DNA of 64,000 nucleotides from Pandoraea sputorum (lineage in GTDB: Bacteria > Pseudomonadota > Gammaproteobacteria > Burkholderiales > Burkholderiaceae): contig NZ_CP010431.2 of NCBI RefSeq assembly GCF_000814845.2, forward strand, positions 5,208,001 through 5,272,000, in the 5' to 3' direction. The notes under the pieces are model-generated. The model was given only the letters and a program-made list of their open reading frames with translations, did not search any database and was not told the DNA's origin. Below are positions 10,859 to 20,184 of the stretch, piece after piece; within the stretch, counting starts at the first letter, position 1, and each line of letters begins with the position of its first letter. Position numbers and translations under genes: made by a program.

Positions 10859-11536
10859 TCAGGCAGCTTCGTCCAGACGCATTGTCTGAAGCAACGCGCG
10901 GCATGCCGCCGGTACCGGACCGATCACCGGCAGGGAGAAGCGCTCGCCGAGCGCCTGCGCCGCCTCGCCCAGCGGGCCGCCACCGATCACGACGGCTTGC
11001 GCCCCATCGAGCCGAATGCACGCGTCGACGGCACCGGCAAGGCTGCTTTCCAGTTGCGACGGCACATCCCCCAGCGCCAGCGGATCTCCCGTCGTGAAAC
11101 GCGCGCCCGTGAAGCTTGCGCCGAGGCCCAGCTTGCGGACGTTCGACGCAATCGAGTCGGCCAGTTGCGGTGTCGTCGTGGCGATGCCGAAACGACGTCC
11201 GCCCTCGCCCGCTTCGCGCACCGACGCCGAGCCGATTCCGACCACCGGCACGTCCAGACGGGCACGCAGTGCCTCGATGCCCGGGTCGCCGAACGCGCCG
11301 ACGATCACGCCGTCCGCCTGCTGCGCGAGCGCGACGATTTGCGGATCGTTCACGGCGTCAGCGGCCACCGCGAGGTCCTGCTCGTCGACGATCATCGGCG
11401 CACCGCGCATGACCGTCGCACCAACGACCGTCGGCGGCGACGTCATCACGCTGGCGAAATACGTGCGGGCGATGTCGACCATCATTTGCGTCGTCGCCGT
11501 CGACGTGTTGGGATTGATGAGCAGGATGTGGGTCAT
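10859..11536 (-). CDS. Asp/Glu/hydantoin racemase superfamily protein
   Basis: The 225-residue protein starts MTHILLINPNTSTATTQMM, the classic hydantoin racemase N-terminus. Members are cofactor-independent racemases or related lyases acting through two cysteines. Here the position of the first catalytic cysteine, normally ACF.DPG, reads GAFGDPG with Ala instead. A Cys is present near the second site (VPAACRALL) but slightly displaced. The family fold is therefore clear while two-cysteine racemase chemistry is doubtful; a lyase or isomerase role is possible. The ATG at 11536 gives the family-standard start. It sits between two MFS genes in the minus-strand cluster and probably works on the imported compound. 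Confidence 0.8.
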   Translation of the reverse strand: MTHILLINPNTSTATTQMMVDIARTYFASVMTSPPTVVGATVMRGAPMIVDEQDLAVAADAVNDPQIVALAQQADGVIVGAFGDPGIEALRARLDVPVVGIGSASVREAGEGGRRFGIATTTPQLADSIASNVRKLGLGASFTGARFTTGDPLALGDVPSQLESSLAGAVDACIRLDGAQAVVIGGGPLGEAAQALGERFSLPVIGPVPAACRALLQTMRLDEAA

Positions 11537-11567
11537 GGAAATCTCGGCGACTCGGGAAATCGGGAAA

Positions 11568-13043
11568 TCAGGAAGCATGCGAAGCGGATGCGGGGGAGGC
11601 TGACGCGTCGGAAGACGTCCTGGCAGCCGCGTGCGGATTACCGTCGCCCGGCACGTCGGGGCCGTCGATGGGCTTGCCGAACGTCTCCGGCGCAAAGGTC
11701 AGTGCGATGGCGAACACGGCATACATTGCGGCCATCATCCCGAACATGCCGCCGATGCCGTACTGGTCGAATACGCGACCGGCCACCAGCGGCATCGCCG
11801 CACCGGCCAGCGTGCCCAGCGCCAGAATGAACGCCGTGCCGAACGCTCGCACTCGGGTGGGATAGAGTTCCGGCGCGTAGATCCAGATGGACGTATTGAG
11901 CAGTAGCACGCAGAACTGGAAAGCTGCACCGAACGCGAGAATCAGGGGCTGCGATTTCGACAAAAACCCAAAGCACAGACCGATCACGCACGCGGCGATA
12001 GCGCCGAGCGTCAACACGCGTTTGCGCGGGAAGCGGAAGCCGAAATACGACGCCGTGATCGCGCCGAGCAGACTGCCCGACTGCATCACGATGGTGAACA
12101 CGAAGCTCTTGCTCAGCGTGTAGCCTTGCGCCATCAGAATCGTCGGCATCAGCGTGAGCACCGAGATCTGCGCGCCATAGGTCATGCACACCGCGATACC
12201 GACGGCCACCGTGCGACGCGCCAGCGGTCCGACGAACACTTCGCTCAGACGCACTTTCTCCGCACGGTGCGCGCCGTTCGACGCTTCGCTCAGGTAACGC
12301 TTCGTGCCGCCAGTGGCGGACTTGCCCAGCTTGCCGGACGCGAGAATGTTGAGCACCCGGTTAGCCTCTTCCACGCGACCTTTCGAGAGCAGAAAGCGCG
12401 GCGTCTCCGGAATAAAGCGACGATAGAGCAGCACGAAGAAGGCCGGGAGCACGAGGCAGCCGAACAACCAGCGCCAGCTATCCGGTCCGGGGAAGAAGGC
12501 GAAGACCGCCAGCCCAAACGCCGGTGCGAGCATGTTGCCCAGCCCACCGCCCGCGACGTTGATCGCGCCCACGGCCACGCCACGAAAACGCGATGAGCAG
12601 AACTCGGCGAGCATGGTGACGGCAATCGAGATTTCGCCGCCGAGACCGAAGCCGACGATGAAGCGTCCGGCGGCAAGCATCGTGTAGTTCGTCGCCAATG
12701 CGCAGATCAGTGCGCCGAGCGTGAACAGCATCAGATTGATGCTCAGCATCGTGCGACGCCCGAAGCGGTCGGCGATGTAGCCCGAACCGAGTCGGCCGAT
12801 GGCGGCCGCGCCGAACGTCAACGTGTTGAGAAAGCCGATCTGCGCGGCGGAAATGCCCCAGTACTCGCGCAGCAACGGCCCCACAAGGCCGACGGCGTTC
12901 TGCTCAAAGACGTCGAACAGAACCCCGAACAGAATCAGTGCGAGGATCTTCTTGTGTGACGGCGTCACGCCAATGTCGTCGAGCGCCCGTTCGAGCTGCT
13001 GCAACCTGGGTTCCGACGACGATACGACCACTTCTGCGCCCAT
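11568..13043 (-). CDS. MFS transporter, sugar-porter/aromatic-acid-like
   Basis: The 491-residue protein has 12 predicted membrane helices and the MFS signatures DRFGRR between helices 2 and 3 and RFIPETPRFLLSKGR after helix 6, the latter as in sugar and organic-ion porters. A short hydrophilic N-terminus precedes helix 1, and the C-terminal tail is Ala/Ser-rich. The ATG at 13043 has AGGGAG eight bases upstream. It lies 31 bases from the racemase-like gene and is probably in one transcript with it. The cargo is unknown; an acidic or amide compound is likely from context. Confidence 0.87.
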   Translation of the reverse strand: MGAEVVVSSSEPRLQQLERALDDIGVTPSHKKILALILFGVLFDVFEQNAVGLVGPLLREYWGISAAQIGFLNTLTFGAAAIGRLGSGYIADRFGRRTMLSINLMLFTLGALICALATNYTMLAAGRFIVGFGLGGEISIAVTMLAEFCSSRFRGVAVGAINVAGGGLGNMLAPAFGLAVFAFFPGPDSWRWLFGCLVLPAFFVLLYRRFIPETPRFLLSKGRVEEANRVLNILASGKLGKSATGGTKRYLSEASNGAHRAEKVRLSEVFVGPLARRTVAVGIAVCMTYGAQISVLTLMPTILMAQGYTLSKSFVFTIVMQSGSLLGAITASYFGFRFPRKRVLTLGAIAACVIGLCFGFLSKSQPLILAFGAAFQFCVLLLNTSIWIYAPELYPTRVRAFGTAFILALGTLAGAAMPLVAGRVFDQYGIGGMFGMMAAMYAVFAIALTFAPETFGKPIDGPDVPGDGNPHAAARTSSDASASPASASHAS

Positions 13044-13276
13044 CGTAAAACTCCCTGCGCCGCGATTGGCGCCTTTGCGACCGAATTGCCTCGCCCTCTG
13101 ATGAACCTGTTCTGTTAATATTTTTTCAGATTATTTGTTTTTGAAAATTGTTTTTCATATCAGGGTTTCACCGGACAACACGTACACCACGAACAACACG
13201 GACGCGCGTCGGCCTTGGCGGGAGATGCCAATGATGGGGAGGTTTGAGGCGGAGCGCCGTCAGCGACGGCGGTTGG

Positions 13277-14131
13277 TCAGATTTCGTCGAGTGCGTCGTG
13301 GAACGCTTCCACGAGGCCGAGGTGACGACGTCCCGGATTGCCCGCAAGCGTCATCACCTGCGTGACGATCAGGTGGCACAGACCGATCACTGCCGTGTGG
13401 TTATCGAGCACGCCGGGGCCTTGCACGTCGCACTGCAACGACCACTTTGCGGGCGTCTTCGTCACGCCATTGCGCTCGGTGACGTAGACGAGATTCGGGC
13501 AAGCTTTCGCGAGTTGCGCGACGATCGTCGGCATCTGACGAACGCGACGACGCAGCGCGAACACGATCACGATGTCGTCTGCACCGATACCTGCGAGGTG
13601 TTCACCGAGCGTCTCGCCTGCACCGGGAATGACTTGTGCGCTGGGGACGGTTTGCAGCAACTGCCAGCGGAAATACATCGCGAGCGGCAAGCTGGAGCGA
13701 AAGCCGACAACCCAGACTTTGCGCGCCGAGAGAATCGCCGCGGCGATCTGTTCGATTTCGTTGGACGAGAGACGTCGATAGGTTGCGTCGATGTTGGCGA
13801 GGCTTTGCTGGCGATGCGCACCGACGACGTCGTCGGCCACTGCTTCGGTCGCATGCGCGGTCCCAGCCAACACCAGTGGAGAGCCAGCGCGTTGCTCGGA
13901 CCGGACGTGCTTGCGTGCATCGTCGAACGACTCGTAACCCAGACGTCGCACGAAGCGCGTGACGGTGGCATTCGAGACCTGAGCCAGCGTGGCCAGCTCT
14001 GACGCCGAATACCCCGCCAGATCGCCCGGCAGATCGAGCGCGAATTCGGCCAGACGCCGCTCTGACGGCGAGAGCTGATCGAGCTGATCGCGAATCCGGC
14101 CGACGAAAGACTTCTTCACGTGAGATGCCAT
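13277..14131 (-). CDS. RpiR/MurR family transcriptional regulator
   Basis: The 284-residue protein has an N-terminal RpiR-type helix-turn-helix (YSASELATLAQVSNATVTRFVRRLGY, residues about 40-66) and a C-terminal SIS domain (about 120-260) of the kind that binds phosphorylated sugars or similar effectors. It lies within the minus-strand cluster between the DUF2817 peptidase and an MFS gene, with a 233-base gap on its downstream side in which I see no gene and which could hold a promoter for the transporter and racemase genes. It is the probable local regulator of the cluster, together with the LysR gene at 18172. Confidence 0.88.
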   Translation of the reverse strand: MASHVKKSFVGRIRDQLDQLSPSERRLAEFALDLPGDLAGYSASELATLAQVSNATVTRFVRRLGYESFDDARKHVRSEQRAGSPLVLAGTAHATEAVADDVVGAHRQQSLANIDATYRRLSSNEIEQIAAAILSARKVWVVGFRSSLPLAMYFRWQLLQTVPSAQVIPGAGETLGEHLAGIGADDIVIVFALRRRVRQMPTIVAQLAKACPNLVYVTERNGVTKTPAKWSLQCDVQGPGVLDNHTAVIGLCHLIVTQVMTLAGNPGRRHLGLVEAFHDALDEI

Positions 14132-14176
14132 GAGCGTTTGTGCGGTTAGGGCGGGCTATTGTCGCGCGATTTTGCC

Positions 14177-15274
14177 CTAACCGGTAGCGCCCTGACGACT
14201 CAACCCTGTCACCGCCTGCAAGATGGCCACGCGTGCTTGCCCGAGAATCTGGCCCTGCCACACGCCGTCGTCGAAGCAGAACGCCGCCTGTACAGAGGCG
14301 CGAATCGCCGACGCCTGCGCATCCGTCGCCTCGGGATGCCGCCTCAACCACGAATCCGCCCGCAGCATGTGCAGCATGTCGATGAGCGGCACCGTACCGT
14401 ATTCGATGGCGATGGCGCTCACCTGCGCGTGCTTGGCCGTGTTGTGCAGCGTGTCGAGCAGCGGACCACCGACGTTCGACGCCACCGTCGTGCCGTCGAT
14501 GGGGCTGGCCAGATCGGCACCCCACCACGCGCGCGCGCGTGCCAACTCTGCGGCGTCGAGACCACCGACGCAGATCTTTTCGCCATGCCCCGGCGGACCG
14601 AGACCGGTATGAAAATCAATCCAGCCGATGGCCTCGCAACGCGACCCGTGCGTCTCGATCAGCGTGCGCATCAACCGCGTGCTCCACACAGCCTCGCGTC
14701 CCCCGTAGAACAGCCCGTCCGCGAATGCGTACTGTCCAATCGTCAGCGCGCGTTGATACGCCGCTTCGCCGTGCGTTGCGATGTAGTCTGCGATGGCGCG
14801 GACGTTATCGTCCGACGGCGGCCACTCCGGCGGCACGAGCAAATCATGCAGATCGGCGTAGGCCGCGTTGACGGGCAGCGGCTGCGTGAAGTCGATGCTG
14901 TTGCGGTTCAGATCGACGTTGTCCTCGTTCGTGCGTGACAGCCACGAGAAGCCATACGGATTGATCGCGTGCACGACGAGAATGGCGACGTCTGCCGTCG
15001 CGAGGCGTGACTTCAGTCCCTCGTCGCCCAGCAGCGCGATCTGCGCAGCGCTGCCGCAAAACCCCTCTACGCCGTGCGTGCCGGAGGTGAGGATGAGCAA
15101 GCGTCGCGCTTCGGGTGAACCGAGACGCACGACGTCCGTCGCAAGCGCCTCACCCTCACGGCCGACGATGTCGGGAATGACATGGCTCGTCACCGCGACA
15201 CCGGCTTGTCTGGCTGCTGCCGCGAATCGCTCGCGCGCCTGAAGATAGCTGCTGGAAAACGGACTCGTGGTCAT
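14177..15274 (-). CDS. M14-like metallopeptidase (DUF2817)
   Basis: The 365-residue soluble protein carries the DUF2817 arrangement of zinc carboxypeptidases: the metal pair in SGTHGVEGF, the substrate-binding DLNRNSIDF, the third ligand in IDFHTGLG, and a catalytic Glu in IAIEYGT. No signal peptide is visible, so it acts in the cytoplasm. Related enzymes remove C-terminal residues or hydrolyse amides. It starts at 15274 with GGAG nine bases upstream and begins seven bases after the amidohydrolase stop, indicating a tight operon in which the two hydrolases act on the same imported substrate. Confidence 0.85.
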   Translation of the reverse strand: MTTSPFSSSYLQARERFAAAARQAGVAVTSHVIPDIVGREGEALATDVVRLGSPEARRLLILTSGTHGVEGFCGSAAQIALLGDEGLKSRLATADVAILVVHAINPYGFSWLSRTNEDNVDLNRNSIDFTQPLPVNAAYADLHDLLVPPEWPPSDDNVRAIADYIATHGEAAYQRALTIGQYAFADGLFYGGREAVWSTRLMRTLIETHGSRCEAIGWIDFHTGLGPPGHGEKICVGGLDAAELARARAWWGADLASPIDGTTVASNVGGPLLDTLHNTAKHAQVSAIAIEYGTVPLIDMLHMLRADSWLRRHPEATDAQASAIRASVQAAFCFDDGVWQGQILGQARVAILQAVTGLSRQGATG

Positions 15275-15280
15275 CGTGCG

Positions 15281-16471
15281 TCACTCCGCCAGGAAGGCTT
15301 CGGTGAGGCGCACCCAATAGGTCGAACCTAGCGTGAGGACATCGTCGTTGAAGTCGTAGCTCGTGTTGTGCAGCATGCAGGGACCGAGGCCGTGCCCATG
15401 CGCCCGATGGTCGCCTGTGCCGTTGCCGATGTAGGCGTAGCAGCCCGGACGCTCCAGCAGGAAGAACGAGAAGTCTTCGGCGCCCATCGTCGGATCGATG
15501 GGATCGACGACGTGATCGCGTCCCACGATCTCCTTCATCACGTTAAGCGCAAACTGCGTCTCGGCGGCGGTGTTCACCGTCGGCGGGTAATTGCGGACGA
15601 ACGAGAACTCGACCGAGCAGCCGTATGCGGCAGCCGTCGATTCGCAGAACTCGCGCATGCGCGTCTCGACCAGATCGAGTACTTCGAGCGAGAAGGTGCG
15701 CACCGTGCCCGCGAGCGTCGCGGTATTCGGAATGACGTTGATCGCTTCACCTGCCTGCATCTGCGTGATGGAGAGCACGGCGGCGTCGATGGGGCGCTTG
15801 TTGCGCGTCATGATGCTTTGCAGGCCGGTGCCGATTTGCATGGCTGTGAGCACGGGATCGATGCCGTCGTGCGGCATGGCAGCGTGTGCCCCCGTCCCTT
15901 TGACGACGATGCGGAATTCATTGCTCGACGCCTGCGTCGCGCCCACACGCGCGCCAAAGCTGCCCGCCGCGAGACCGGGCCAGTTGTGCAGGGCGAAGAC
16001 TGCGTCGACGGGAAACTTCTCGAACAGACCGTCTTCGAGCATCGCCTTTGCGCCACCGCCGCCCTCTTCCGCCGGTTGGAAGATGAAGACGATGGTGCCG
16101 TCGAAATTGCGATGTGCGGCCAGGTGCTGCGCTGCGCCGAGCAGCATGGCGGTGTGGCCGTCGTGACCGCAGGCGTGCATCTTGCCCGCGTATTGCGACG
16201 CGTGTTCGAACGTGTTGAGTTCCTGAATCGGCAGCGCATCCATGTCTGCGCGCAGACCGATGACCTTCTTGCCCGTGCCATTGCGCAGCACCCCGACGAC
16301 GCCCGTTTTACCCAGCCCGCGCGTGACTTCGATGCCCCACGATTCGAGCAGCTTCGCCACGATGTCCGACGTGCGCGCCTCTTCGTAGCGCAGTTCGGGG
16401 TGGGCATGGATGTCGCGTCGGATAGCTTGCAGTTCGGCCGAGCGTTCGGCGATTTCGGGAATGATGGACAT
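15281..16471 (-). CDS. M20 family amidohydrolase (hippurate hydrolase/aminoacylase type)
   Basis: The 396-residue protein is a full-length M20D peptidase that splits N-acyl amino acids. Visible motifs are RRDIHAHPELRYEE at the N-terminus, the metal-binding HACGHDGHTAMLLG, the catalytic PAEEGGGGAKAML, the ALHNWPGL loop, and the last metal site in MGAEDFSFFL. The dimerisation domain lies between residues about 185 and 300. No export signal is present. It shares an operon with the DUF2817 peptidase and is preceded by an MFS permease. The exact acyl or amino acid group is not evident. Confidence 0.92.
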   Translation of the reverse strand: MSIIPEIAERSAELQAIRRDIHAHPELRYEEARTSDIVAKLLESWGIEVTRGLGKTGVVGVLRNGTGKKVIGLRADMDALPIQELNTFEHASQYAGKMHACGHDGHTAMLLGAAQHLAAHRNFDGTIVFIFQPAEEGGGGAKAMLEDGLFEKFPVDAVFALHNWPGLAAGSFGARVGATQASSNEFRIVVKGTGAHAAMPHDGIDPVLTAMQIGTGLQSIMTRNKRPIDAAVLSITQMQAGEAINVIPNTATLAGTVRTFSLEVLDLVETRMREFCESTAAAYGCSVEFSFVRNYPPTVNTAAETQFALNVMKEIVGRDHVVDPIDPTMGAEDFSFFLLERPGCYAYIGNGTGDHRAHGHGLGPCMLHNTSYDFNDDVLTLGSTYWVRLTEAFLAE

Positions 16472-16577
16472 GACAGTCGTCTCTTGAGAATGCCCCGAAA
16501 GGCGCGACGCTCGCCGACTCTGGCGAGAGGTCGTGCGCGTTGGACAGGGGCAGGTTTGGGGAGGTCGTGCGATGGGG

Positions 16578-16612
16578 GTGCCGACGGGCCATCGAAATGG
16601 CCGTCGGGCACC
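16578..16612 (-). terminator. Hairpin downstream of the MHS-type permease
   Basis: An almost perfect stem pairs GGTGCCGACGGGCCAT with ATGGCCGTCGGGCACC, with one bulged base on each arm. It lies 16-50 bases beyond the permease stop. There is no T-run on the minus strand, so some read-through into the amidohydrolase gene is likely. Confidence 0.5.
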
Positions 16613-16627
16613 GTGATCGTTGGTGTC

Positions 16628-17971
16628 TTAGAGCAGAGGTTGCCGCGAGCGGTCCTTGAGCATCAGGATCGTGACGAGGCCCACGGCTGCGCCGAAGAGG
16701 CCGTAGTAGACGACGGCGAGCTTGTCGCCCGTCCAGCCGATGAGCAGCGTTGCGATGGCACCGGCGAAACCGCCGAAGATCATCACAGCGAAGTTGTAGC
16801 CGATGGCCATCGACGTGGCGCGAACGCGCGACGGGAACAGTTCACACACGAAGGCGCAGTACGAGCCCTGGAACAGCCCGAGCGAGAGCATCAGGCAGCA
16901 TTGCACGAAGATCAGCATGGGGAGCGTCGGCACGTGGCTGACGGCGAGGAACAGCGGGTACGCGATGATCAGGCTGATGAGTGCGGAGGCCGTCATCGGC
17001 TTCTTACGGCCGATGGCATCCGAGATGCGGCCCGAAGCGAACGTCCCCACGATGTAGGCGACGGCCGCGCACAACGACGCGATCACGCTGCTCTTGAAGG
17101 GGATGCCCAGCGACTTCGTCGCGTAGCTCGGCATGTAGTAGTAGAAGATGTACGTGCCGATGGTGCCGTACACCGTGAGGCCGAAGCCCGCCAGCACCTG
17201 ACGCCAGTGTTGCGTGACCGATTCGATGAACGGCGAGCGCTTTTCGGCGTCTTGCTTGCGGGCGTCTTTGAAGACCGGCGATTCGTCCAGACGCGAGCGC
17301 ACGTAGAGACCGACCGGCACGATGAGCAGACCGATGACGAACGGAATGCGCCAGCCGAACGCGTCGATCTGCTCCGGCGTAAGCGTTTGCGTGATGCCGA
17401 CGGACACGATGGCGCCGAGCAGCATGCTGCATGCCTGCGCGATCATCTGGAAGCTGCCGTACACGCCACGACGCTCGACCGGCGCATGCTCGACGAGGAA
17501 CGCCGTGGCGCTCCCCACTTCGCCGCCTGCGGAGAAGCCCTGAAGGAAGCGGCCGATGAGCATGAGCACCGGCGCGGCCATGCCGATTTGTGCGTACGTC
17601 GGAGCGAAGGCGATGACGGCGACGCCCAGCGCCATGACGGTGATCGTCAGCAGCAGTGCGGCTTTTCGTCCGTGTTTGTCGGCGTAGGCGCCCAGCACAA
17701 TGCCACCGAGCGGACGTGTGAGGAAGCCGACACCGAAGGTCGTCCATGCCGCGAGCAGTGCGGCGGTGGGGTTATCGCTGGGGAAGAACTGACGCGCGAT
17801 GTTCGCCGCGAAAAAGGTGAAGACGGTGAAGTCGAACCATTCGAGCGCATTGCCGACGGTGGACACCGCAATGACCTTGACGTCGATGCGTTTGCCCGCT
17901 CGCTCGGCGTGCACGGTATTGCCGGGATTGGCGGTGTTCGTGGCGCTCTCGCGCCCGACCGAAACTTCCAT
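16628..17971 (-). CDS. MFS transporter, metabolite:H+ symporter (MHS) type
   Basis: The 447-residue protein resembles the MHS group (KgtP, ShiA, ProP): GNALEWFDFTVFTFFA in helix 1, the loop DKHGRKAALL, RFLQGFSAGGEVGSATAFLVEHAP in helix 4, and 12 predicted membrane segments. MHS permeases import dicarboxylates, shikimate or betaines with protons. The ATG at 17971 has GAGGAG seven bases upstream. It is the first gene of the minus-strand cluster and is divergent from a LysR regulator across a 200-base intergenic region, so it is probably controlled by it. The substrate is unknown. Confidence 0.88.
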   Translation of the reverse strand: MEVSVGRESATNTANPGNTVHAERAGKRIDVKVIAVSTVGNALEWFDFTVFTFFAANIARQFFPSDNPTAALLAAWTTFGVGFLTRPLGGIVLGAYADKHGRKAALLLTITVMALGVAVIAFAPTYAQIGMAAPVLMLIGRFLQGFSAGGEVGSATAFLVEHAPVERRGVYGSFQMIAQACSMLLGAIVSVGITQTLTPEQIDAFGWRIPFVIGLLIVPVGLYVRSRLDESPVFKDARKQDAEKRSPFIESVTQHWRQVLAGFGLTVYGTIGTYIFYYYMPSYATKSLGIPFKSSVIASLCAAVAYIVGTFASGRISDAIGRKKPMTASALISLIIAYPLFLAVSHVPTLPMLIFVQCCLMLSLGLFQGSYCAFVCELFPSRVRATSMAIGYNFAVMIFGGFAGAIATLLIGWTGDKLAVVYYGLFGAAVGLVTILMLKDRSRQPLL

Positions 17972-18105
17972 GGGGATACTCCTCTTCTATGAAGTGTGTT
18001 CGTGGCAAGCCGACCGCACTCGCTTCGCCCCATTCTGCTTGTGCCAAAAAACCAATAAAAGCTAGAATTTGTGATCCGTCATCGCAACTTATTTGATGAA
18101 TTGAA

Positions 18106-18126
18106 GGTGGTTTTCTCTGATCCACC
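18106..18126. promoter_or_regulatory. Candidate LysR operator between divergent genes
   Basis: GGTGG-N11-CCACC forms a perfect inverted repeat in the 200-base region between the LysR gene and the MHS permease gene. LysR-type regulators bind interrupted dyads with an N11 core in such divergent regions. Binding is inferred. Confidence 0.45.
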
Positions 18127-18171
18127 CGAGAATTTTCTCCAGAATATTCAGAGGCTTACCGTGAGTCATCC

Positions 18172-19044
18172 ATGAGCAATCTGCGATTCATGCGGACTTT
18201 TGCGGCGGTCGCGAGATATGGCTCGTTCGCTTCGGCAGCCGAACACCTCGCCATGACCCAATCGGCGGTGAGCATGCAAATGCGCGCGCTGGAGGAGGAG
18301 TTCGACCATCCGCTGTTCGACCGCGTGGGACGCTCCGTCGCCCTCAATGCGATGGGACGCCTCCTGCTGCCGCATGCCGAGCAGTTGTTAGCGCAGTATC
18401 AGACGATGCGCACGCTGGCCGCAGGCATCGAGTCGACCGCCGGGCCGGTGACGATTGGCGCGGTGGAGTCGGCAGTGAGTGCGTTGGCGCGGGCGGTGTC
18501 GCAGATCAAGCATGCGCAGCCGCACCTGGAGATATCGATTCAGACGGCGCGGTCGATTGAGTTGACGGCGAAGCTCGACGCCGGGGAGATCGATTGTGCA
18601 GTGCTGGTGGAACCATCGGGGAGACGTCCGGCAGGGGTGCGGTGGACGCCGTTGTATCGGGAACCGTTGGTGCTCCTGGCGTCGTCGACGTTGAAGTCTT
18701 CGTCGGTGGCGAAGCTGCTGGAGACGGAACGGTTTCTGCGATTTGATCGGACGCAACGGACAGGGGCGCTGATCGATCGCGCAGTGCGCCGTCAGCATGT
18801 GAAGGTCAGCGACTTTCTGGAGCTTTCGTCCATCGAAGGGATCGTGGCGCTGGTACGGCAACGGGTCGGTGTGGCAGTGGTACCGATGCTCAGAAGCGCG
18901 TCATGGGCGCATGAAGATGCGCTGCGTGTGATTCCATTACCCGGCGTGACGGAACAACGGAGCATCGGACTGCTGGAACGGACGCGGCATGATAAGGCCG
19001 GGATTACTGCGGCGATTGCGCAGCAGGTAATGGCGCAGGGGTGA
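18172..19044 (+). CDS. LysR family transcriptional regulator
   Basis: The 290-residue protein has the standard N-terminal winged helix-turn-helix (FAAVARYGSFASAAEHLAMTQSAVSMQMRALEEEF, residues 9-43) and a periplasmic-binding-fold effector domain from about 90. It is transcribed away from the permease and amidohydrolase cluster, the usual arrangement for autoregulated activators of catabolic operons. The likely effector is the cluster substrate or an intermediate. Confidence 0.92.
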   Translation: MSNLRFMRTFAAVARYGSFASAAEHLAMTQSAVSMQMRALEEEFDHPLFDRVGRSVALNAMGRLLLPHAEQLLAQYQTMRTLAAGIESTAGPVTIGAVESAVSALARAVSQIKHAQPHLEISIQTARSIELTAKLDAGEIDCAVLVEPSGRRPAGVRWTPLYREPLVLLASSTLKSSSVAKLLETERFLRFDRTQRTGALIDRAVRRQHVKVSDFLELSSIEGIVALVRQRVGVAVVPMLRSASWAHEDALRVIPLPGVTEQRSIGLLERTRHDKAGITAAIAQQVMAQG

Positions 19045-19059
19045 GATGGCAGGGACGGA

Positions 19060-19611
19060 CTAAGGAAGCGTTATGTCGAACGATGAATTCGCATCCACAT
19101 TGAGCGTCAACCGGCCGCCACCCTCCAGGAATTGATAGGCTTCCAGCCCAATCCAGTAGCCATTCAGTCGTACCTTGAACGTCGTCTTAATTGACGATAA
19201 GAATTTCCTCATCAGCTGTTGCCCCAGAGCACCCTCTGACCAAGTCTGGATCAAGCCGTTGATGAGTACCTCACCCTCCCAAAATCCGCCCGCATTCAGC
19301 TCCACTCCTTCCGGACAGTTTCCCAACTCATAGTCTTCGACCGTCTCGTCACGGTATGTTCTTGCGACGGGGTCTACGCGGGTAAATCGATTAACAACGA
19401 TGTATCGCTCACAACTACTCGTTTGTCCACGAACGGCATCCCCAAGCCTAGGAATATCGACCGCTGACTCGTATCGCCCCACATCCCCGCGATACTCCGG
19501 GAACAAGCTCTGGTGCGAGCGAACGTATGTGACGGGTATCTTTCTCTCGACGAGGTCAGTGACAGCCAGCATGTCATTTCTTGTCGCAAAAAAGTGAATT
19601 CGCTTCATCAT
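19060..19611 (-). CDS. Hypothetical protein, possible orphan immunity protein
   Basis: The product is 183 residues from the ATG at 19611 (a second ATG follows directly). It is soluble, lacks a signal peptide, and starts with MMKRIHFFATRNDMLAVTDLVERK. It has several aromatic residues in the second half (FLSSIKTTFKVRLNGYWIGLEAYQFLEGGGRLT). I do not recognise the family. Its context is suggestive: it is the last gene of an array of immunity-like genes and CdiA fragments, is on the same strand, and is less GC-rich than the catabolic genes beside it, as is usual for toxin-immunity cassettes. No catalytic motif is visible. Confidence 0.5.
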   Translation of the reverse strand: MMKRIHFFATRNDMLAVTDLVERKIPVTYVRSHQSLFPEYRGDVGRYESAVDIPRLGDAVRGQTSSCERYIVVNRFTRVDPVARTYRDETVEDYELGNCPEGVELNAGGFWEGEVLINGLIQTWSEGALGQQLMRKFLSSIKTTFKVRLNGYWIGLEAYQFLEGGGRLTLNVDANSSFDITLP

Positions 19612-19703
19612 CCCAAGTCTTTCCCGTTGCTTGGCCAAGCCGACACTGAGTTGAATACTTAGTGGCCGTGAATGCATCGACTCGATGCGGTCAACTCTTG
19701 GCA

Positions 19704-20159
19704 CTACGCCGTGTCATGCTCAGGCAACCAACCGTCCTCTATTCTCTTGATGAGCAGGGTATCGTTCCAAATTCCGCGAATTGGGAGCTTCCGCTGATCT
19801 TCCGTGATTTCGCCAACCATCCATTCGCGCTCCCCATCCCAAAGCCACCAATTTTCGACTTTCTTCGTCACTGAGTGACGAATTCCGGCTCGGAAAATCG
19901 GCATCTTCTGGGAATGCTCAGGAATTTTGAATCTCCCGATCTTCGCCGTAAGCTTTCGCCTGAGCGCCGCAGCGACGGGAAAAAATATCCAGAAATTCGT
20001 CTCTTTGTCGACGAGCGCGCTCATATCTTCGGGACATTCGGAGTAAATCCCTGGCAGCACCCTGATCATCCACCCCATTTGTGGATTCTTGCTTACGTAC
20101 TGAAAGTAGGCGTCACCTTTTGATGTGCTGATCGAGAACACGTCACCAAATCTGATCAC
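19704..20159 (-). CDS. Imm26-like immunity protein (candidate)
   Basis: The 151-residue protein begins with GTG at 20159 behind a good AGGAGG. The opening MIRFGDVFSISTSKGDAYFQYV and the ending GIWNDTLLIKRIEDGW resemble the Imm26 group of polymorphic-toxin immunity proteins, which begin with a GDVF-type strand. The match is by eye and partial. The composition, with many Trp, Phe and Lys and no signal peptide, suits a cytoplasmic binding protein. It stands in the immunity array downstream of the CdiA locus and has no adjacent intact toxin, so it would be an orphan. Confidence 0.5.
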   Translation of the reverse strand: MIRFGDVFSISTSKGDAYFQYVSKNPQMGWMIRVLPGIYSECPEDMSALVDKETNFWIFFPVAAALRRKLTAKIGRFKIPEHSQKMPIFRAGIRHSVTKKVENWWLWDGEREWMVGEITEDQRKLPIRGIWNDTLLIKRIEDGWLPEHDTA

Positions 20160-20184
20160 TTACTCCTCCTGGAAAGCGAGAGGG

